Assembly: GCF_003335505.1 (NCBI RefSeq)
Contig: NZ_QPEX01000019.1
Coordinates: 1 to 64,000 of the forward strand
Reading direction: 5' to 3'
Origin: Bremerella cremea
GTDB lineage: Bacteria > Planctomycetota > Planctomycetia > Pirellulales > Pirellulaceae
Length of the DNA: 64,000 nt
A model generated the notes under the pieces. The model had not been told where the DNA came from. It did not search any database and saw only the letters and a list, made by a program, of their open reading frames with translations. Of this stretch, positions 1 to 9,724 are shown piece by piece. A program made the translations under genes and the position numbers. The stretch's first letter is position 1, and each line of letters begins with the position of its first letter.

Positions 1-134
1 GCTGTGAACAACAGCCTGAATAACGAGTAACGATTCAAGATTCTCGAAAATCGTCAGCTTTGTGCGACACACACAAGATAAAATCTACCAACTCAAATTG
101 AGCTTCGTGAGGCCCTCACGTCTCACGAAGTTCC

Positions 135-243
135 TTCCGGTGACCATATGGTTGTGGAAACACCTGTTCCCATTCCGAACACAGCAGTTAAGCACAACCA
201 GCCGATGATAGTGCCCACCAGTGCGAAAGTAGGTATCGCCGGA
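135..243 (+). rRNA. rrf: 5S ribosomal RNA
   Basis: The conserved 5S core is visible: GTTCCCATTCCGAACAC followed by AGTTAAGC, then GATGATAGTGCC and AGTAGGT. The terminal stem pairs TCCGG near 137 with CCGGA near 242. The length of about 109 nt fits bacterial 5S. The 134 bases upstream hold no recognisable 23S 3' end, so they are probably the 23S-5S spacer. They contain an inverted repeat (CTTCGTGA at 103-110 with TCACGAAG at 123-130) that could be a processing stem. Ends are approximate. Confidence 0.93.
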
Positions 244-259
244 TTCATTTATACAAAAC

Positions 260-290
260 AAGCCCCAGCTTATCCAAGCGGGGCTTTTTT
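260..290 (+). terminator. Intrinsic terminator of the 5S/rRNA transcript
   Basis: AAGCCCC pairs with GGGGCTT, extended inside by GCTT/AAGC with a single bulge, and is followed by a run of six T. It lies 16 bases past the 5S gene, so it probably ends the rRNA operon. Confidence 0.85.
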
Positions 291-356
291 GTTGCGCTGT
301 TGGTTAGTAAAACGGGGACAGTGCATTTCCCCAATTCTCGATCCCGGTAACTTGCC

Positions 357-767
357 TTGGCTAACTCCTCATCCTTTTTTCGATCTTCGCACCGGCATTT
401 GCGTCGCGGTGCTGTCTCTCCCTTACTTTTGGCGACGGCTGCCGTTGGTGGATTGTTGGTTGTTAGCTGCTTAGTCTGTGCTGGTATCACCTACATCGGC
501 ATCAATTACCAAGTCGATTCTGCAATCAAAGAAAAGTTTGCAGACAACGCCATCGTCAAAGAGCATCTTGGCGAAATTCAATCGGCCAAGATCAATGCAG
601 ACGAGAGCTCTATCCTTCAACAGAAGGAAGCATTCAAGAAATACATCATCTATGATGTCCACGGCAGCAAAGGTGATGGCCAACTGATCATTCAACAGGG
701 TGAGCAGGATGGTATTGTGGGTGACAAAGGATTTCTTCGTTTGGGCGAAAATGACTTTGATCTTTAG
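357..767 (+). CDS. Small single-pass membrane protein, possibly Coa1/Tim21-like
   Basis: The product is 136 residues from a TTG start, with no ATG or GTG available upstream in frame. A basic N-terminus (RSSHRHLRR) precedes one membrane segment at about residues 22-46, which predicts N-in topology. The remaining 90 residues form a hydrophilic exported domain ending KGDGQLIIQQ...DFDL. The 'YDVHGSKGDGQ' stretch faintly recalls bacterial Coa1/Tim21-like proteins, but this is a weak impression. The gene lies 25 bp upstream of the methyltransferase on the same strand, so co-transcription is possible. Start choice is uncertain because no strong ribosome binding site is seen. Confidence 0.6.
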   Translation: MANSSSFFRSSHRHLRRGAVSPLLLATAAVGGLLVVSCLVCAGITYIGINYQVDSAIKEKFADNAIVKEHLGEIQSAKINADESSILQQKEAFKKYIIYDVHGSKGDGQLIIQQGEQDGIVGDKGFLRLGENDFDL

Positions 768-792
768 TTTTGTACGCAGAACGATCTAAAAC

Positions 793-3030
793 GTGAGCAT
801 CAGCTCGAATGCCTATCGCTACGAATTAGAACTCGCCCGTCTTTCTCCTCGGCAGCGGCGTGCTCGTGGTGTTTTCTATACGCCTTGGGAAGTGGCAACT
901 GCTGTTGTTCGGGAAATTGACCGTCGGCTAAAGGTCGATTTCAATTTACCACTTGGCCTGGCGGACTCTACCCCTTGGCGCATGTGGCCAGGTTATCGGC
1001 AACTCTCCCAGGAAATCCGACCTTCTCGTCCTATTGTCCGTATTCTAGAACCGTCGGCTGGATCGGGCATTTTTATCGTTGCAGCGCTCAATCAAATCTA
1101 TGGGAACCTTTCCCAAGGCGAGACGCCCACTACGCTCAATCGAAAGTGGCAATCGTTTGTAGAGGAGGATTTGCCCGGGCGATTCCACGGCGTTGAATTG
1201 CTTCCCGATGCAATTCCGGCGGCTCGAGACACGATTGGTCAATTTTTTGAAGCCACTGGTCTAGCTGCCGATGCTTCGCAAGCGATTACATTGCATTGCG
1301 GTAACGCCTTAGAGCCAAAAATCCATGCTGAAATCGGATCTCCAGCGACTGTCATTCTGGGGAATCCTCCCTACGCAGCGGCATCAACCAATACGAGCCA
1401 ATGGATCAGGCAACTTCTACGTGGCAAAGTCGACGGCCAGCAACACTACCGAAACTATTTTGAGGCGGATGGTCAGCCTCTCAACGAGCGTAAACTTTGG
1501 CTGCATGATGACTACGTCAAGTTTCTCCGCGTTTCCCAATGGCATCTCGAACGCGCCGGGCTCGGCGTGATCGGCTTAGTCACCAACCATGGCTTTTTCG
1601 ACAACGTCACTTTCCGCGGTCTTCGGTTTCAGTTACTCGATTGTTTTGATCGCATTGCTGTTCTCGATCTCAATGGTAATTCCAAGAAACGAGGTACAAG
1701 CTCTCGCCTGGCCCGTGATGAAAGTGTGTTTGATATTGGTCAGGGAGTTGCCCTCTCTGTCTTGACCAAGTCGCCAGAAGTACTGCCGAAAACGGTTCGT
1801 TATGGTGAATTGTGGGGAGGACGGGATCGAAAGCTTAAACAGCTTGCCGCGAAAAGTTGGGACGAGCTGACGCCCCAACACCTCACCCCTGCTCCTCCCC
1901 ATTACTTTTTGGTCCCACGCGGACTAGATGTTTCGCACGAATATCAGCAAGGAATTTCGGTTACCGAACTCATTCCTCAAAGCACTTCAACGATTGTTAC
2001 CGCTCGCGATGCCATTGTGATCGATACAGACCGAGGGCGTCTTCTCGCACGCATTGCAGAGTTTCGAGATTCTACGATTGATAGCGGCGTTCTGCGGGCC
2101 AAGTATTTTCCTCGCCCGCGTAGTGGAAAATATCCCCCTGGAGATACCCGAGGCTGGCAGTTAGGCCAGGCCCGGGAAGCCCTGCGGAAAGATCCGGCTT
2201 GGCAAGATCGAATCACCGAATGCTCTTATCGGCCGTTCGATCGGCGTTGGATCTACTGGTCGCCCGACATGATCGACTGGCCGCGCGGAAAAGCTATGCA
2301 GGCAATGCAAAACCCTGACGCGTTGGCCCTGGTCGTGCGACGTCAAATGCCGCCCGATCGCCCATGTAATTTTTTCTTCGTAACCGATGCGTTAACCGTT
2401 GATGGAATTCTGAGAAGCGATAATCGTGGAAATGAAACCCTGCTCCCCATGATCATTGACGGGCAGGAGAATCTACAGCGAGAACTCTTGCCGAACTATT
2501 TGCAAGAAACCTGCGTTCGCCAAATCTTTGCTTACTTGTACGCCCTGTTTCATGCTGCCGAGTATCGTACTTATTTTGCCGAGTCGCTGCGGGTGGATTA
2601 CCCTCGCGTCTTCTTTCCTCCTACGCAAACAACGTTTGCCAAGCTTGCTCAATGCGGCGAATCGCTGCTCACAATTCATTTAAGGCGTCCTCAACTGCCG
2701 GAACAGCAGATAGCAGCCGCGACTTATTCGGTGGCCGCTGGATATCCGAAGTGGCAGGAGGGCGACGTATGGGTGAATCGCCAGACCCGCTTAACGAAGG
2801 TTGACTCAGCCGCCTGGCTTTATCACATTGGCAGCCACCAAGTTCTTAGAAAGTGGCTCAAAGATCGCAAACACGCCACTTTGTCCGCGGAAGAGGTGAG
2901 CAATTACTTAGGCATTGTCGCAGCCATTGGTGAAACCCAATCGGTCATGCAGAAGGTCGATGAGACCATAAAAAAGCTCGGTGGACTACACCGAGCTTTG
3001 GGAATTGAAACCGCTATTCCAGCGAGTTAG
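793..3030 (+). CDS. Orphan N6-adenine DNA methyltransferase, Type ISP-like C-terminus
   Basis: This 745-residue protein starts at GTG. An N-terminal 'RGVFYTP' motif (about 26-31) and motif I 'EPSAGSG' (86-92) form the AdoMet site. Motif IV 'NPPY' (about residue 192) is the catalytic signature of gamma-class adenine-N6 methylases. The C-terminal part carries '[11 protein letters not shown]', typical of the target-recognition/C-terminal region of Type ISP enzymes. No nuclease or helicase domain is present and no restriction partner is adjacent, so this is probably a solitary methylase. Alternatives are a BREX- or DISARM-type methylase, but none of their partner genes is visible. The stop overlaps the convergent acs stop by four bases (TTAG), and the last codons contain the acs terminator hairpin. 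Confidence 0.85.
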   Translation: MSISSNAYRYELELARLSPRQRRARGVFYTPWEVATAVVREIDRRLKVDFNLPLGLADSTPWRMWPGYRQLSQEIRPSRPIVRILEPSAGSGIFIVAALNQIYGNLSQGETPTTLNRKWQSFVEEDLPGRFHGVELLPDAIPAARDTIGQFFEATGLAADASQAITLHCGNALEPKIHAEIGSPATVILGNPPYAAASTNTSQWIRQLLRGKVDGQQHYRNYFEADGQPLNERKLWLHDDYVKFLRVSQWHLERAGLGVIGLVTNHGFFDNVTFRGLRFQLLDCFDRIAVLDLNGNSKKRGTSSRLARDESVFDIGQGVALSVLTKSPEVLPKTVRYGELWGGRDRKLKQLAAKSWDELTPQHLTPAPPHYFLVPRGLDVSHEYQQGISVTELIPQSTSTIVTARDAIVIDTDRGRLLARIAEFRDSTIDSGVLRAKYFPRPRSGKYPPGDTRGWQLGQAREALRKDPAWQDRITECSYRPFDRRWIYWSPDMIDWPRGKAMQAMQNPDALALVVRRQMPPDRPCNFFFVTDALTVDGILRSDNRGNETLLPMIIDGQENLQRELLPNYLQETCVRQIFAYLYALFHAAEYRTYFAESLRVDYPRVFFPPTQTTFAKLAQCGESLLTIHLRRPQLPEQQIAAATYSVAAGYPKWQEGDVWVNRQTRLTKVDSAAWLYHIGSHQVLRKWLKDRKHATLSAEEVSNYLGIVAAIGETQSVMQKVDETIKKLGGLHRALGIETAIPAS
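2968..2999 (-). terminator. acs terminator embedded in methyltransferase coding sequence
   Basis: A perfect 11-bp inverted repeat, AAAGCTCGGTG (2973-2983) and CACCGAGCTTT (2989-2999), has a 5-nt loop. On the minus strand it is followed by a T-run, giving a textbook intrinsic terminator 28 bases beyond the acs stop codon. It lies inside the last codons of the convergent methyltransferase gene (residues around [10 protein letters not shown]). Confidence 0.85.
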
Positions 3031-4991
3031 TCATTATCTCGAAGCTTGGCCAGCACCGAGTAATCTTCCAGTGTGGTCGTATCGCCCACTTCCTCTTTGC
3101 CAGATGCAATGTCACGCAACAGACGTCGCATAATTTTACCGCTACGGGTTTTGGGCAAGATCGAAGTAAAGCGAATATCGTCCGGCACTGCCAAAGCACC
3201 GATCTCTTTACGAACGTGTTGCTTGAGAATCTCGCGGGCTTCTTCGCTGGCTTCGGTGTCTTTCAGCGTTACGAAAGCAGCAATCGCTTCTCCCTTAATG
3301 TCGTGCGGGCGTCCCACGACGGCAGCTTCGGCGACCAAAGGATGCGATACCAAGGCACTCTCGACTTCGATCGTACTGAGCCGGTGACCAGCCACGTTGA
3401 TCACGTCGTCAATTCGGCCCATGATCCAATAGTAGCCATCTTCATCACAGCGGGCATTATCCCCTGCCAGATATTTCCCTGGTACACGCGACCAGTAGGT
3501 TGCCTCGAAGCGTTCGCGATCTCCCCAAACACCTCGCAGCATGCCTGGCCATGGCTGTGTAATCGTCAGCATACCACCTTGGTTCTTGCCGACTTCCTCT
3601 AAGGAAGAGTCATAGATTCCCGGCACAATTCCGAACAAAGGACGGGTGCAGCTTCCAGGCTTGGTGGCGATCGCCCCCGGAAGTGGCGACATCATGATGC
3701 CGCCTGTTTCGGTTTGCCACCATGTATCCACAATCGGACAACGCTCGCCGCCGATCTTTTTGTGGTACCACATCCAAGCTTCAGGATTGATCCCCTCGCC
3801 AACCGTCCCTAGCAATCGAAGGCTCGACAGGTCATGTTTGTCGACCCACTGATCTCCCCACTTGATGAAAGCGCGGATCGCAGTGGGAGCGGTATACATA
3901 ATGGTGACTTTGTATTTCTCGATGATTTCCCAGAAGCGACCTTCATCCGGAAAATTTGGAGCGCCTTCGTACATCACGCAAGTTGCCCCAGCCGAGAATG
4001 GACCATAGACAACATAGCTGTGTCCCGTAATCCAACCGCAGTCAGCCGTGCACCAATAGATGTCGTCGTCGCGATGATCGAAGACCCATTCAAAGGATTT
4101 CTTGGCGTACAGGTTATAACCTGCGGTCGTATGCAGAATCCCTTTTGGTTTGCCCGTGGAACCGCTCGTGTAAAGAATAAATAGCGGCGTCTCACTATCG
4201 AGCGGGGTCGCTTCGCGCTCGGCGGAAGCGTCTGCCATCAGTTCGTGCCACCAGAGATCACGCTCGGGTTTCATCTCGATTTCGTTACCGACCCGCTTGA
4301 GCACGACGCACTTTTCAATCGTTTCCGATTTTTCGAGTGCTTCGTCGACGATTGCTTTTAGGTGCAGTTCTTTCCCGCGGCGCCAGCCTGCATCGGCAGT
4401 CACAATCACCTTGGCCTGGGCATCGTTATTGCGATCGGCAATCGACTCTGCCGAGAAGCCCGCGAAAATCACCGAGTGAATCGCACCAATCCGTGCGCAA
4501 GCCAACATAGCGATGGCAAGCTCTGGAACCATGGGCATGTACAAAGAAACTCGATCGCCCGTTTCTACGCCTAGCCCGGCAAGCACATTGGCAAACTTGC
4601 AAACTTCAACGTGCAGTTCTTTGTATGTCAACGTTCGCTGATCGCCTGGCTCTCCTTCCCACAAGATCGCAGTCTTGTCTGCGGTTGGTGTTCCCAAGTG
4701 GCGATCGAGGCAGTTGTAACTGACATTTGTTTTGCCACCGACAAACCACTTGGCATCGGGGCAATTCCACTCGAGAACTTGATTGTAGGGCTCGAACCAA
4801 TGCAGTTCTTCTTTGGCGAACTTATCCCAAAAGGCGGGGATATCCGCTTTAGCTTCGTTCCAGATCTTCTCGTACTCTTCAACCGATTTAACCCGGGCCT
4901 TCGATGCAAATTCTGGACTCGGCGGAAAGAGCCGCGACTCGTGCATCACGTTATCAATTTGCCCGGTTTTCCCATCCGACATGAAACGCAC
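3027..4991 (-). CDS. acs: Acetyl-CoA synthetase (acetate--CoA ligase, AMP-forming)
   Basis: This 654-residue cytosolic enzyme activates acetate to acetyl-CoA via acetyl-AMP. It matches the usual Acs length and carries the ANL-superfamily signatures in order: the P-loop-like '[11 protein letters not shown]', '[18 protein letters not shown]', '[10 protein letters not shown]' (the Trp shapes the acetate pocket), '[17 protein letters not shown]' and the C-terminal '[10 protein letters not shown]', whose Lys is catalytic for adenylation and the usual target of acetylation control. A second Met three codons in (MSDGKTG) is an equally likely start. No acetyltransferase or deacetylase gene is adjacent. 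Confidence 0.96.
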   Translation of the reverse strand: MRFMSDGKTGQIDNVMHESRLFPPSPEFASKARVKSVEEYEKIWNEAKADIPAFWDKFAKEELHWFEPYNQVLEWNCPDAKWFVGGKTNVSYNCLDRHLGTPTADKTAILWEGEPGDQRTLTYKELHVEVCKFANVLAGLGVETGDRVSLYMPMVPELAIAMLACARIGAIHSVIFAGFSAESIADRNNDAQAKVIVTADAGWRRGKELHLKAIVDEALEKSETIEKCVVLKRVGNEIEMKPERDLWWHELMADASAEREATPLDSETPLFILYTSGSTGKPKGILHTTAGYNLYAKKSFEWVFDHRDDDIYWCTADCGWITGHSYVVYGPFSAGATCVMYEGAPNFPDEGRFWEIIEKYKVTIMYTAPTAIRAFIKWGDQWVDKHDLSSLRLLGTVGEGINPEAWMWYHKKIGGERCPIVDTWWQTETGGIMMSPLPGAIATKPGSCTRPLFGIVPGIYDSSLEEVGKNQGGMLTITQPWPGMLRGVWGDRERFEATYWSRVPGKYLAGDNARCDEDGYYWIMGRIDDVINVAGHRLSTIEVESALVSHPLVAEAAVVGRPHDIKGEAIAAFVTLKDTEASEEAREILKQHVRKEIGALAVPDDIRFTSILPKTRSGKIMRRLLRDIASGKEEVGDTTTLEDYSVLAKLRDND

Positions 4992-5098
4992 ATCCTAAAA
5001 GGGTTATTAATGATGGAGTGTTTACCGTTGAGGTGAAACGGCGATTTTAGGGAGGGTGAACCAAGGTGTCAACGAAGGAAAGCCTCCCCTCTGATCAG

Positions 5099-6367
5099 CT
5101 AAGAATTGGTGTTCATCTCGACGGTGACTTTAGGCGGGTCGACAAAATCGTCGCGTAACTGCTGAACCTGAGCGACATCGAGCTCCCCCGGTTCAAGCCA
5201 CAAGCGATAATGCAAATCAAGAGGTTCTTCCTTCGAAACGTGCGTCGCGAAATAGGAACCAAAACGGCCATAGTCACGCTCACTAAAGCGAGCAGGCTTG
5301 GGATTTTCAGGAGAATCTAAATAACAGCATGTGTAGCGTTGGTCGAAGGCCACAAAACTGAGGGCGTTAAATTCGAGATCGACGTGATTCTTATCCCCTG
5401 GCCAATTGCGAAACTTGCCAGGAACTCCCTTCCCATCTGGTCGCACGTAGTAGGTTTGCTTGGCCGTCTTGTCAGGCACATGCTGCGTGGCACGATACTG
5501 AAAACCAGCGTGTTGAGGATCGCCATCTAGCTTGAGATTGTCGGCTTTGGCCGCCAATTGTGAAGCGAAATCAATTACCTGAGCCCCCTCGACATGGTAC
5601 ACAGAGATCTCGCGCAACTCCGTTGCAAAGGTATTGCCGTCTTGTCCATTCCAATCAATTTGAACGATCTGTCGAGCAAAGACCGGACCGACTTCTTCGC
5701 GGACAAATTCTTCGTGAGTCTGACTTTCGTTCTTGTGACAATGCCAGACATCCGCCGACATTTTCTGTCCATCTTGCTCGTAACTGATTCGATTGAATCC
5801 GTAAAAAATACCACGATGATGCTGAAACAAGCCACCGGGGCCTTTGGTTAGCAGATGCTCGCCTTGGGGATCATACAAGTGATGATAGACCTTCATCGTC
5901 TCGTGGCGTCGATCTTCGCTGCTGGTGTCGACCGCTTCGTACATGTACCGCATAACCGGGCGATCACCGTACAAAAGGTCTTTGTATTTTCCGGCTTCAT
6001 CTTGGAAACGAAAACCGACAAGCTGATCGGCATCCTCAACCAACGAAACGGTAAAGTCTCGTAAAGGGCCAACGGCATTCTTGGGAATTACAAAATGAAC
6101 TTCACGCGACAAAGGATCTTCGAAATGTCGTCCAAGACCTGGCTTAGTTATTTGAGCGATGATCGGTTCGATTCCCTCGGCGGAAAGCTGCACGACTTTC
6201 ACTTCCGCGAACGCTGCTGGGACCGTCACATCCACCTTCAACGGTAATGCGCGGTGCCGTTCTCCTTGTTCAGCAACTTTCAGCTGAAACGACTCAGCCG
6301 CTTGCAGCCAAGAGCAACTGAGCAGGCCAATGATAAGTGCGAATATGGTGGGACGAGCCAGAAGCAT
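5099..6367 (-). CDS. Exported DUF6807 (PmoA-like) family protein
   Basis: The protein has 422 residues. A cleavable signal peptide (hydrophobic stretch about 5-22, likely cut after LQA) implies export. The mature protein shows the family hallmark 'GLFQHHRGIFYGF' around residues 185-195, followed by 'DVWHC' and a C-terminal 'RDYGRFGSYF' segment. Planctomycete members are commonly annotated 'PmoA family' or DUF6807, and their catalytic role is not established. The beta-rich look of the sequence suits a sugar-related or lectin-like fold, which is inference. It stands alone between acs and the GT2 gene, on the same strand as both. A GGAAG ribosome binding site supports the start. Confidence 0.8.
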   Translation of the reverse strand: MLLARPTIFALIIGLLSCSWLQAAESFQLKVAEQGERHRALPLKVDVTVPAAFAEVKVVQLSAEGIEPIIAQITKPGLGRHFEDPLSREVHFVIPKNAVGPLRDFTVSLVEDADQLVGFRFQDEAGKYKDLLYGDRPVMRYMYEAVDTSSEDRRHETMKVYHHLYDPQGEHLLTKGPGGLFQHHRGIFYGFNRISYEQDGQKMSADVWHCHKNESQTHEEFVREEVGPVFARQIVQIDWNGQDGNTFATELREISVYHVEGAQVIDFASQLAAKADNLKLDGDPQHAGFQYRATQHVPDKTAKQTYYVRPDGKGVPGKFRNWPGDKNHVDLEFNALSFVAFDQRYTCCYLDSPENPKPARFSERDYGRFGSYFATHVSKEEPLDLHYRLWLEPGELDVAQVQQLRDDFVDPPKVTVEMNTNS

Positions 6368-6508
6368 GCAGGCTTCCTTTCGATAATGGTGGGCGAGGCC
6401 GAAGCCAACTGAGCACCTCCATCATAAGCCCGTAAAGAGACACAAACCACTAGTGACTCGTTCTGCGGGAGAATTTGCCTTAAAACGGCTAAGCCCCCCT
6501 TACGAGTG

Positions 6509-7309
6509 CTAGAACGGGCGCCAAACCTTGAGACCGAGCCGAAAGATTGTGACGACGGCGATCATCGCCTTCTGTAAGCTTATTTTAGAAGCCCCATGTT
6601 GACGTTCCACAAAGGTGAACGGCACTTCCACAAAATAAGCCCCTTCTTGTTTGAGGTGATACAGGATCTCCTCGAAAAAAGAGTAGCCTTGGCTTAGGAA
6701 GGACTCGAAATCAATTTTCTTGAGCAGCTTCACCGGGTAAGCCCGAAACGATCCGCTGCAGTCGGCCATTGGCAACCAAAGAAGCCAGCGCGTGTAAAGG
6801 TTAATGGCTCGGCTCATGAGGTGGCGTTTCCACGGCCAACCTTTGATTCCTCCTCCGCGGATATAGCGCGAGCCGATCACCACGGTTGTCGCGGGATCGT
6901 TTTCTTCATACGCCTCCAAGATTTCTGGAATCATCTCAGGAGGATGGCTGAGGTCTGCATCGAGGTTAATCATCACCTCGTAATTATGCTTCACCGCATA
7001 TTGCATGGCGGCGATGATCGCCGAACCAAGTCCTGGTTTGCCACGCCGGTGGAGGCAATGAATGCGCGGATTTACCTTGGCTTCCTGCTGGCACCAATCG
7101 CCGGTTCCGTCGGGGGAACCGTCATCGATCACCAGCAAATCGACGTTTGGCAAGGTGTCCGCCAGGCGTTCTACGAAGATCGGTAGGTTATCGATCTCGT
7201 TGTACGTCGCCACGGCCACCAGCACACGGCCATTCTTAGCGGAGAAATAGCCCTCGTTGTCGGTTTGATTACGGCGAATCGGTTCGGTTTTGTCAGCGAT
7301 TTTATTCAT
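6509..7309 (-). CDS. Polyprenol-phosphate mannosyltransferase-like GT2 glycosyltransferase
   Basis: This 266-residue protein belongs to the dolichol/polyprenol monophosphomannose synthase group of GT2, which moves a hexose from a nucleotide sugar to a lipid phosphate at the cytoplasmic membrane face. Visible motifs are 'VATYNEIDNLP' (about 33-43), 'VIDDGSPDGTGDWC', the metal-binding 'LDADLSHPPEMIPEIL', 'GSRYIRGGGIKGWPW' and 'DCSGSFRAYP'. Extra C-terminal membrane segments, present in some Dpm proteins, are absent. No pathway partner is adjacent, and the donor and acceptor cannot be read from the sequence. Confidence 0.88.
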   Translation of the reverse strand: MNKIADKTEPIRRNQTDNEGYFSAKNGRVLVAVATYNEIDNLPIFVERLADTLPNVDLLVIDDGSPDGTGDWCQQEAKVNPRIHCLHRRGKPGLGSAIIAAMQYAVKHNYEVMINLDADLSHPPEMIPEILEAYEENDPATTVVIGSRYIRGGGIKGWPWKRHLMSRAINLYTRWLLWLPMADCSGSFRAYPVKLLKKIDFESFLSQGYSFFEEILYHLKQEGAYFVEVPFTFVERQHGASKISLQKAMIAVVTIFRLGLKVWRPF

Positions 7310-7427
7310 TGGCTACTAAAAATATCGGCCCCTGATGGGGCTTTGGCAAGGGGCAGGAGACGCCCTTGGGTATCGCGCGTATACTTCAATCCTAACTGCT
7401 ACGCCCACAAATCCGAGATGGAGTGTC

Positions 7428-8708
7428 ATGAATTCTGCCGTCGGCGCGTCCCCAGAGACGTTGAGCGAGCCGCAAATCGCTTACGGTCGCGAGTTTTGGC
7501 TGGCTTATTTTGCCCACACGGCACTGATTGTCTGCAACAGTTCACTCTTTCGGTATTTTGATTTCGTCTCCTTCCTGGGTGGGGATGAATACGATTTGGG
7601 AATGATTACCGGCTTTGGCATGGGCGGCGCCGTTCTGGCCCGATTCGCGCAGGGAACACTGATTGATCGGGTTGGGCCGCGTGTTGTCTGGTTGGGTTCT
7701 CTTGTCCTCTTAATTGTTGCTCTATTAGGACACTTTTGGGTTACCACGATCGACAGCCCACTCATTTATGGGTTGCGATTGTGCTACATGGTCGGCTTGG
7801 CTGGAGCATTTGGGGCTTCGATAACTTCCATTTCCCTAAAAGCACCCAAAGGGCGGGGCACCGAGTTGATAGGAGTGCTTGGCTCCTCCGGTTTCATTGG
7901 TCTCGGAATCGGACCGGTACTTGGGGATTATATTTTTGCTGAAAACACCCCGCTCGAAACCAAAGTTCATCTGATGTTCCTCGTCGCCATGACCGCAGGT
8001 GGGGTTGCCTTTGTGCTGACACTTTTAGCCACCTGGAAAGAACGTCCACGTCCTGCGGGACATCATCCGTCGCTTGTAAAGCTGATTCGCCAATATCATC
8101 CTGGCTGGATGCTGGTCATGGCGTTTGCGATGGGGATGGGGGTGATCTTTCCCCAGATCTTCCTTCGTGGTTATGCCAAAGAAGTTGGCATCGCGAATAT
8201 TGGATCGTTCTTTTTGGTGTATGCGATAACCGCATTTACGTTTCGGCTGATGACTCGGCGCCTACCGGAACAAATCGGCGTCAAGAAGACCGCCACCATC
8301 GGAATTCTGACGATGGCTGCCAGTCTTGTGATGTATATGGTTGTTCACAATCCATGGCTGTTACCCATTCCTGCGTTCCTCTGTGGAGTCGCCCATGCAT
8401 TGCTTTTCCCAGCGATCATTGGCGGAGGAAGCATCGCCTTTCCCAAGAAATATCGTGGGACCGGCACCAACTTAATGTTAGTACTGGTCGATAGTGGTGG
8501 CTTAGTGGGGCAGCCCCTAATCGGAGCGATGATCGCTGGCTGCCGCGTTTTGGACTGGCCCGCCTATCCACTTACGTTTATTTCGATGGGCTGCTTCCTA
8601 AGCACGATTGCTCTGCTGAACCAACGCTTTGCGAAACCGATTATTGCTCAGGAAGATGAACTCCACGAAGTAGAAGAACGTTCGCTGTGTGCCAACGAAA
8701 ACCTTTAA
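7428..8708 (+). CDS. MFS transporter
   Basis: The 426-residue product has about twelve hydrophobic segments and the major-facilitator loop signature between segments 2 and 3 ('ARFAQGTLIDRVGPR'). The ATG at 7428 is chosen over an upstream in-frame start because a GGAG site lies a few bases before it. The N-terminus 'EFWLAYFAHTALIVCNSSLFRYFDF' is the first membrane segment. Substrate is unknown. The stop overlaps the convergent epimerase stop by four bases (TTAA). Confidence 0.88.
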   Translation: MNSAVGASPETLSEPQIAYGREFWLAYFAHTALIVCNSSLFRYFDFVSFLGGDEYDLGMITGFGMGGAVLARFAQGTLIDRVGPRVVWLGSLVLLIVALLGHFWVTTIDSPLIYGLRLCYMVGLAGAFGASITSISLKAPKGRGTELIGVLGSSGFIGLGIGPVLGDYIFAENTPLETKVHLMFLVAMTAGGVAFVLTLLATWKERPRPAGHHPSLVKLIRQYHPGWMLVMAFAMGMGVIFPQIFLRGYAKEVGIANIGSFFLVYAITAFTFRLMTRRLPEQIGVKKTATIGILTMAASLVMYMVVHNPWLLPIPAFLCGVAHALLFPAIIGGGSIAFPKKYRGTGTNLMLVLVDSGGLVGQPLIGAMIAGCRVLDWPAYPLTFISMGCFLSTIALLNQRFAKPIIAQEDELHEVEERSLCANENL

Positions 8709-9649
8709 GAACGCTGCAGAGCTAGTTGGCGGTAATACTCAACGGACTGTTTTAAACCTTCTTCAAAATCGACTTCGATCTCGTATTGCAGCAGTTGTGT
8801 CGCCAACGTGTTGTCGGCCATGCTGTCTCGCACATCGCCAGCCCGCGGCGGATCGTGCTTGGGCTGGATATCTGTCCCCAGTTGCTCGTTGAGTAGTTTC
8901 AGCAGTGTGAGCAGGGACGTGCTTTTACCGTTGGCGACATTGATAATCCGCCCAGCCACATCCTCTGCAGTTGCTGCGGCAAGGTTCGCATTGACGATAT
9001 TTTTGACGTAAGTGAAGTCACGCGACTGATTGCCGTCGCCATAGACAACCGGCTGCTTACCCTGCAAAAGGAGTGTCAAGAAGATCGGGATGACAGCGGA
9101 GTAGGGGCTATCTGGATCTTGGCGTGGGCCAAACACATTAAAATAACGCAGGCCTACCGTTTCTAGGCCGTATGTATGATAGAACGCCTGGCAGTAATAT
9201 TCCCCGGCTAACTTGGCAACGGCATACGGCGAAAGGGGAGCAGGCAAATCGGTTTCTCGTTTGGCGAGAAACGGCTGATCGCCATAAGCACTGCTCGAAG
9301 CCGCATAGACCACACGTTTGACGTTTGCCTTGCGAGCTTCATTCAAAACGTTGAGCGTGCCGGTAACGCAGTGCAGATTGGTATCGAGCGGGCGTTCCAC
9401 GCTCAGAGGCACAGAAGCTAACGCAGCCTGATGAAAAACATACTCCACGCCTGATAAAGCAGAAGACAATTGTTGGGCATCGGTGATGCAGCCCTCAACA
9501 AATGTCGCGTTTTCATGCTGAGCGATATTCTCTTGCCGACCGGTGCTCAAGTTATCGTAGATAACGACCTGGTCACCTCGCGTTAACAAGGCATCGACAA
9601 TGTGAGAACCAATAAAACCGGCACCACCGGTAACTAGATTTTTGGCCAT
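8705..9649 (-). CDS. NAD-dependent nucleotide-sugar epimerase/dehydratase (GalE-like SDR)
   Basis: This 314-residue extended short-chain dehydrogenase shows the NAD-binding 'TGGAGFIGSHI' at residues 7-17, the catalytic 'YAVAK' (YxxxK), 'GLRYFNVFGPRQDP' for substrate binding and 'SRDFTYVKNIV'. These fit UDP-glucose or UDP-N-acetylglucosamine 4-epimerases of the WbpP/GalE type. It is the last gene of the minus-strand run that includes the Wzz-like, ATPase and coiled-coil genes, so a role in supplying a sugar for a surface polysaccharide is likely by context. The exact substrate is not determinable. Confidence 0.88.
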   Translation of the reverse strand: MAKNLVTGGAGFIGSHIVDALLTRGDQVVIYDNLSTGRQENIAQHENATFVEGCITDAQQLSSALSGVEYVFHQAALASVPLSVERPLDTNLHCVTGTLNVLNEARKANVKRVVYAASSSAYGDQPFLAKRETDLPAPLSPYAVAKLAGEYYCQAFYHTYGLETVGLRYFNVFGPRQDPDSPYSAVIPIFLTLLLQGKQPVVYGDGNQSRDFTYVKNIVNANLAAATAEDVAGRIINVANGKSTSLLTLLKLLNEQLGTDIQPKHDPPRAGDVRDSMADNTLATQLLQYEIEVDFEEGLKQSVEYYRQLALQRS

Positions 9650-9724
9650 GGCGTTTCGCTTCGCAGGTTAATGAGCAGAGGAGCCGATATCGAGGAATGC
9701 CTCTGAGGCTGCTAAGTATACCAC

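Noticed and set aside
793-3030. BREX or DISARM defence island
   Set aside because: Only the methylase is present; no helicase, phosphatase, nuclease or Lon-like gene is adjacent, and the neighbours are housekeeping genes.
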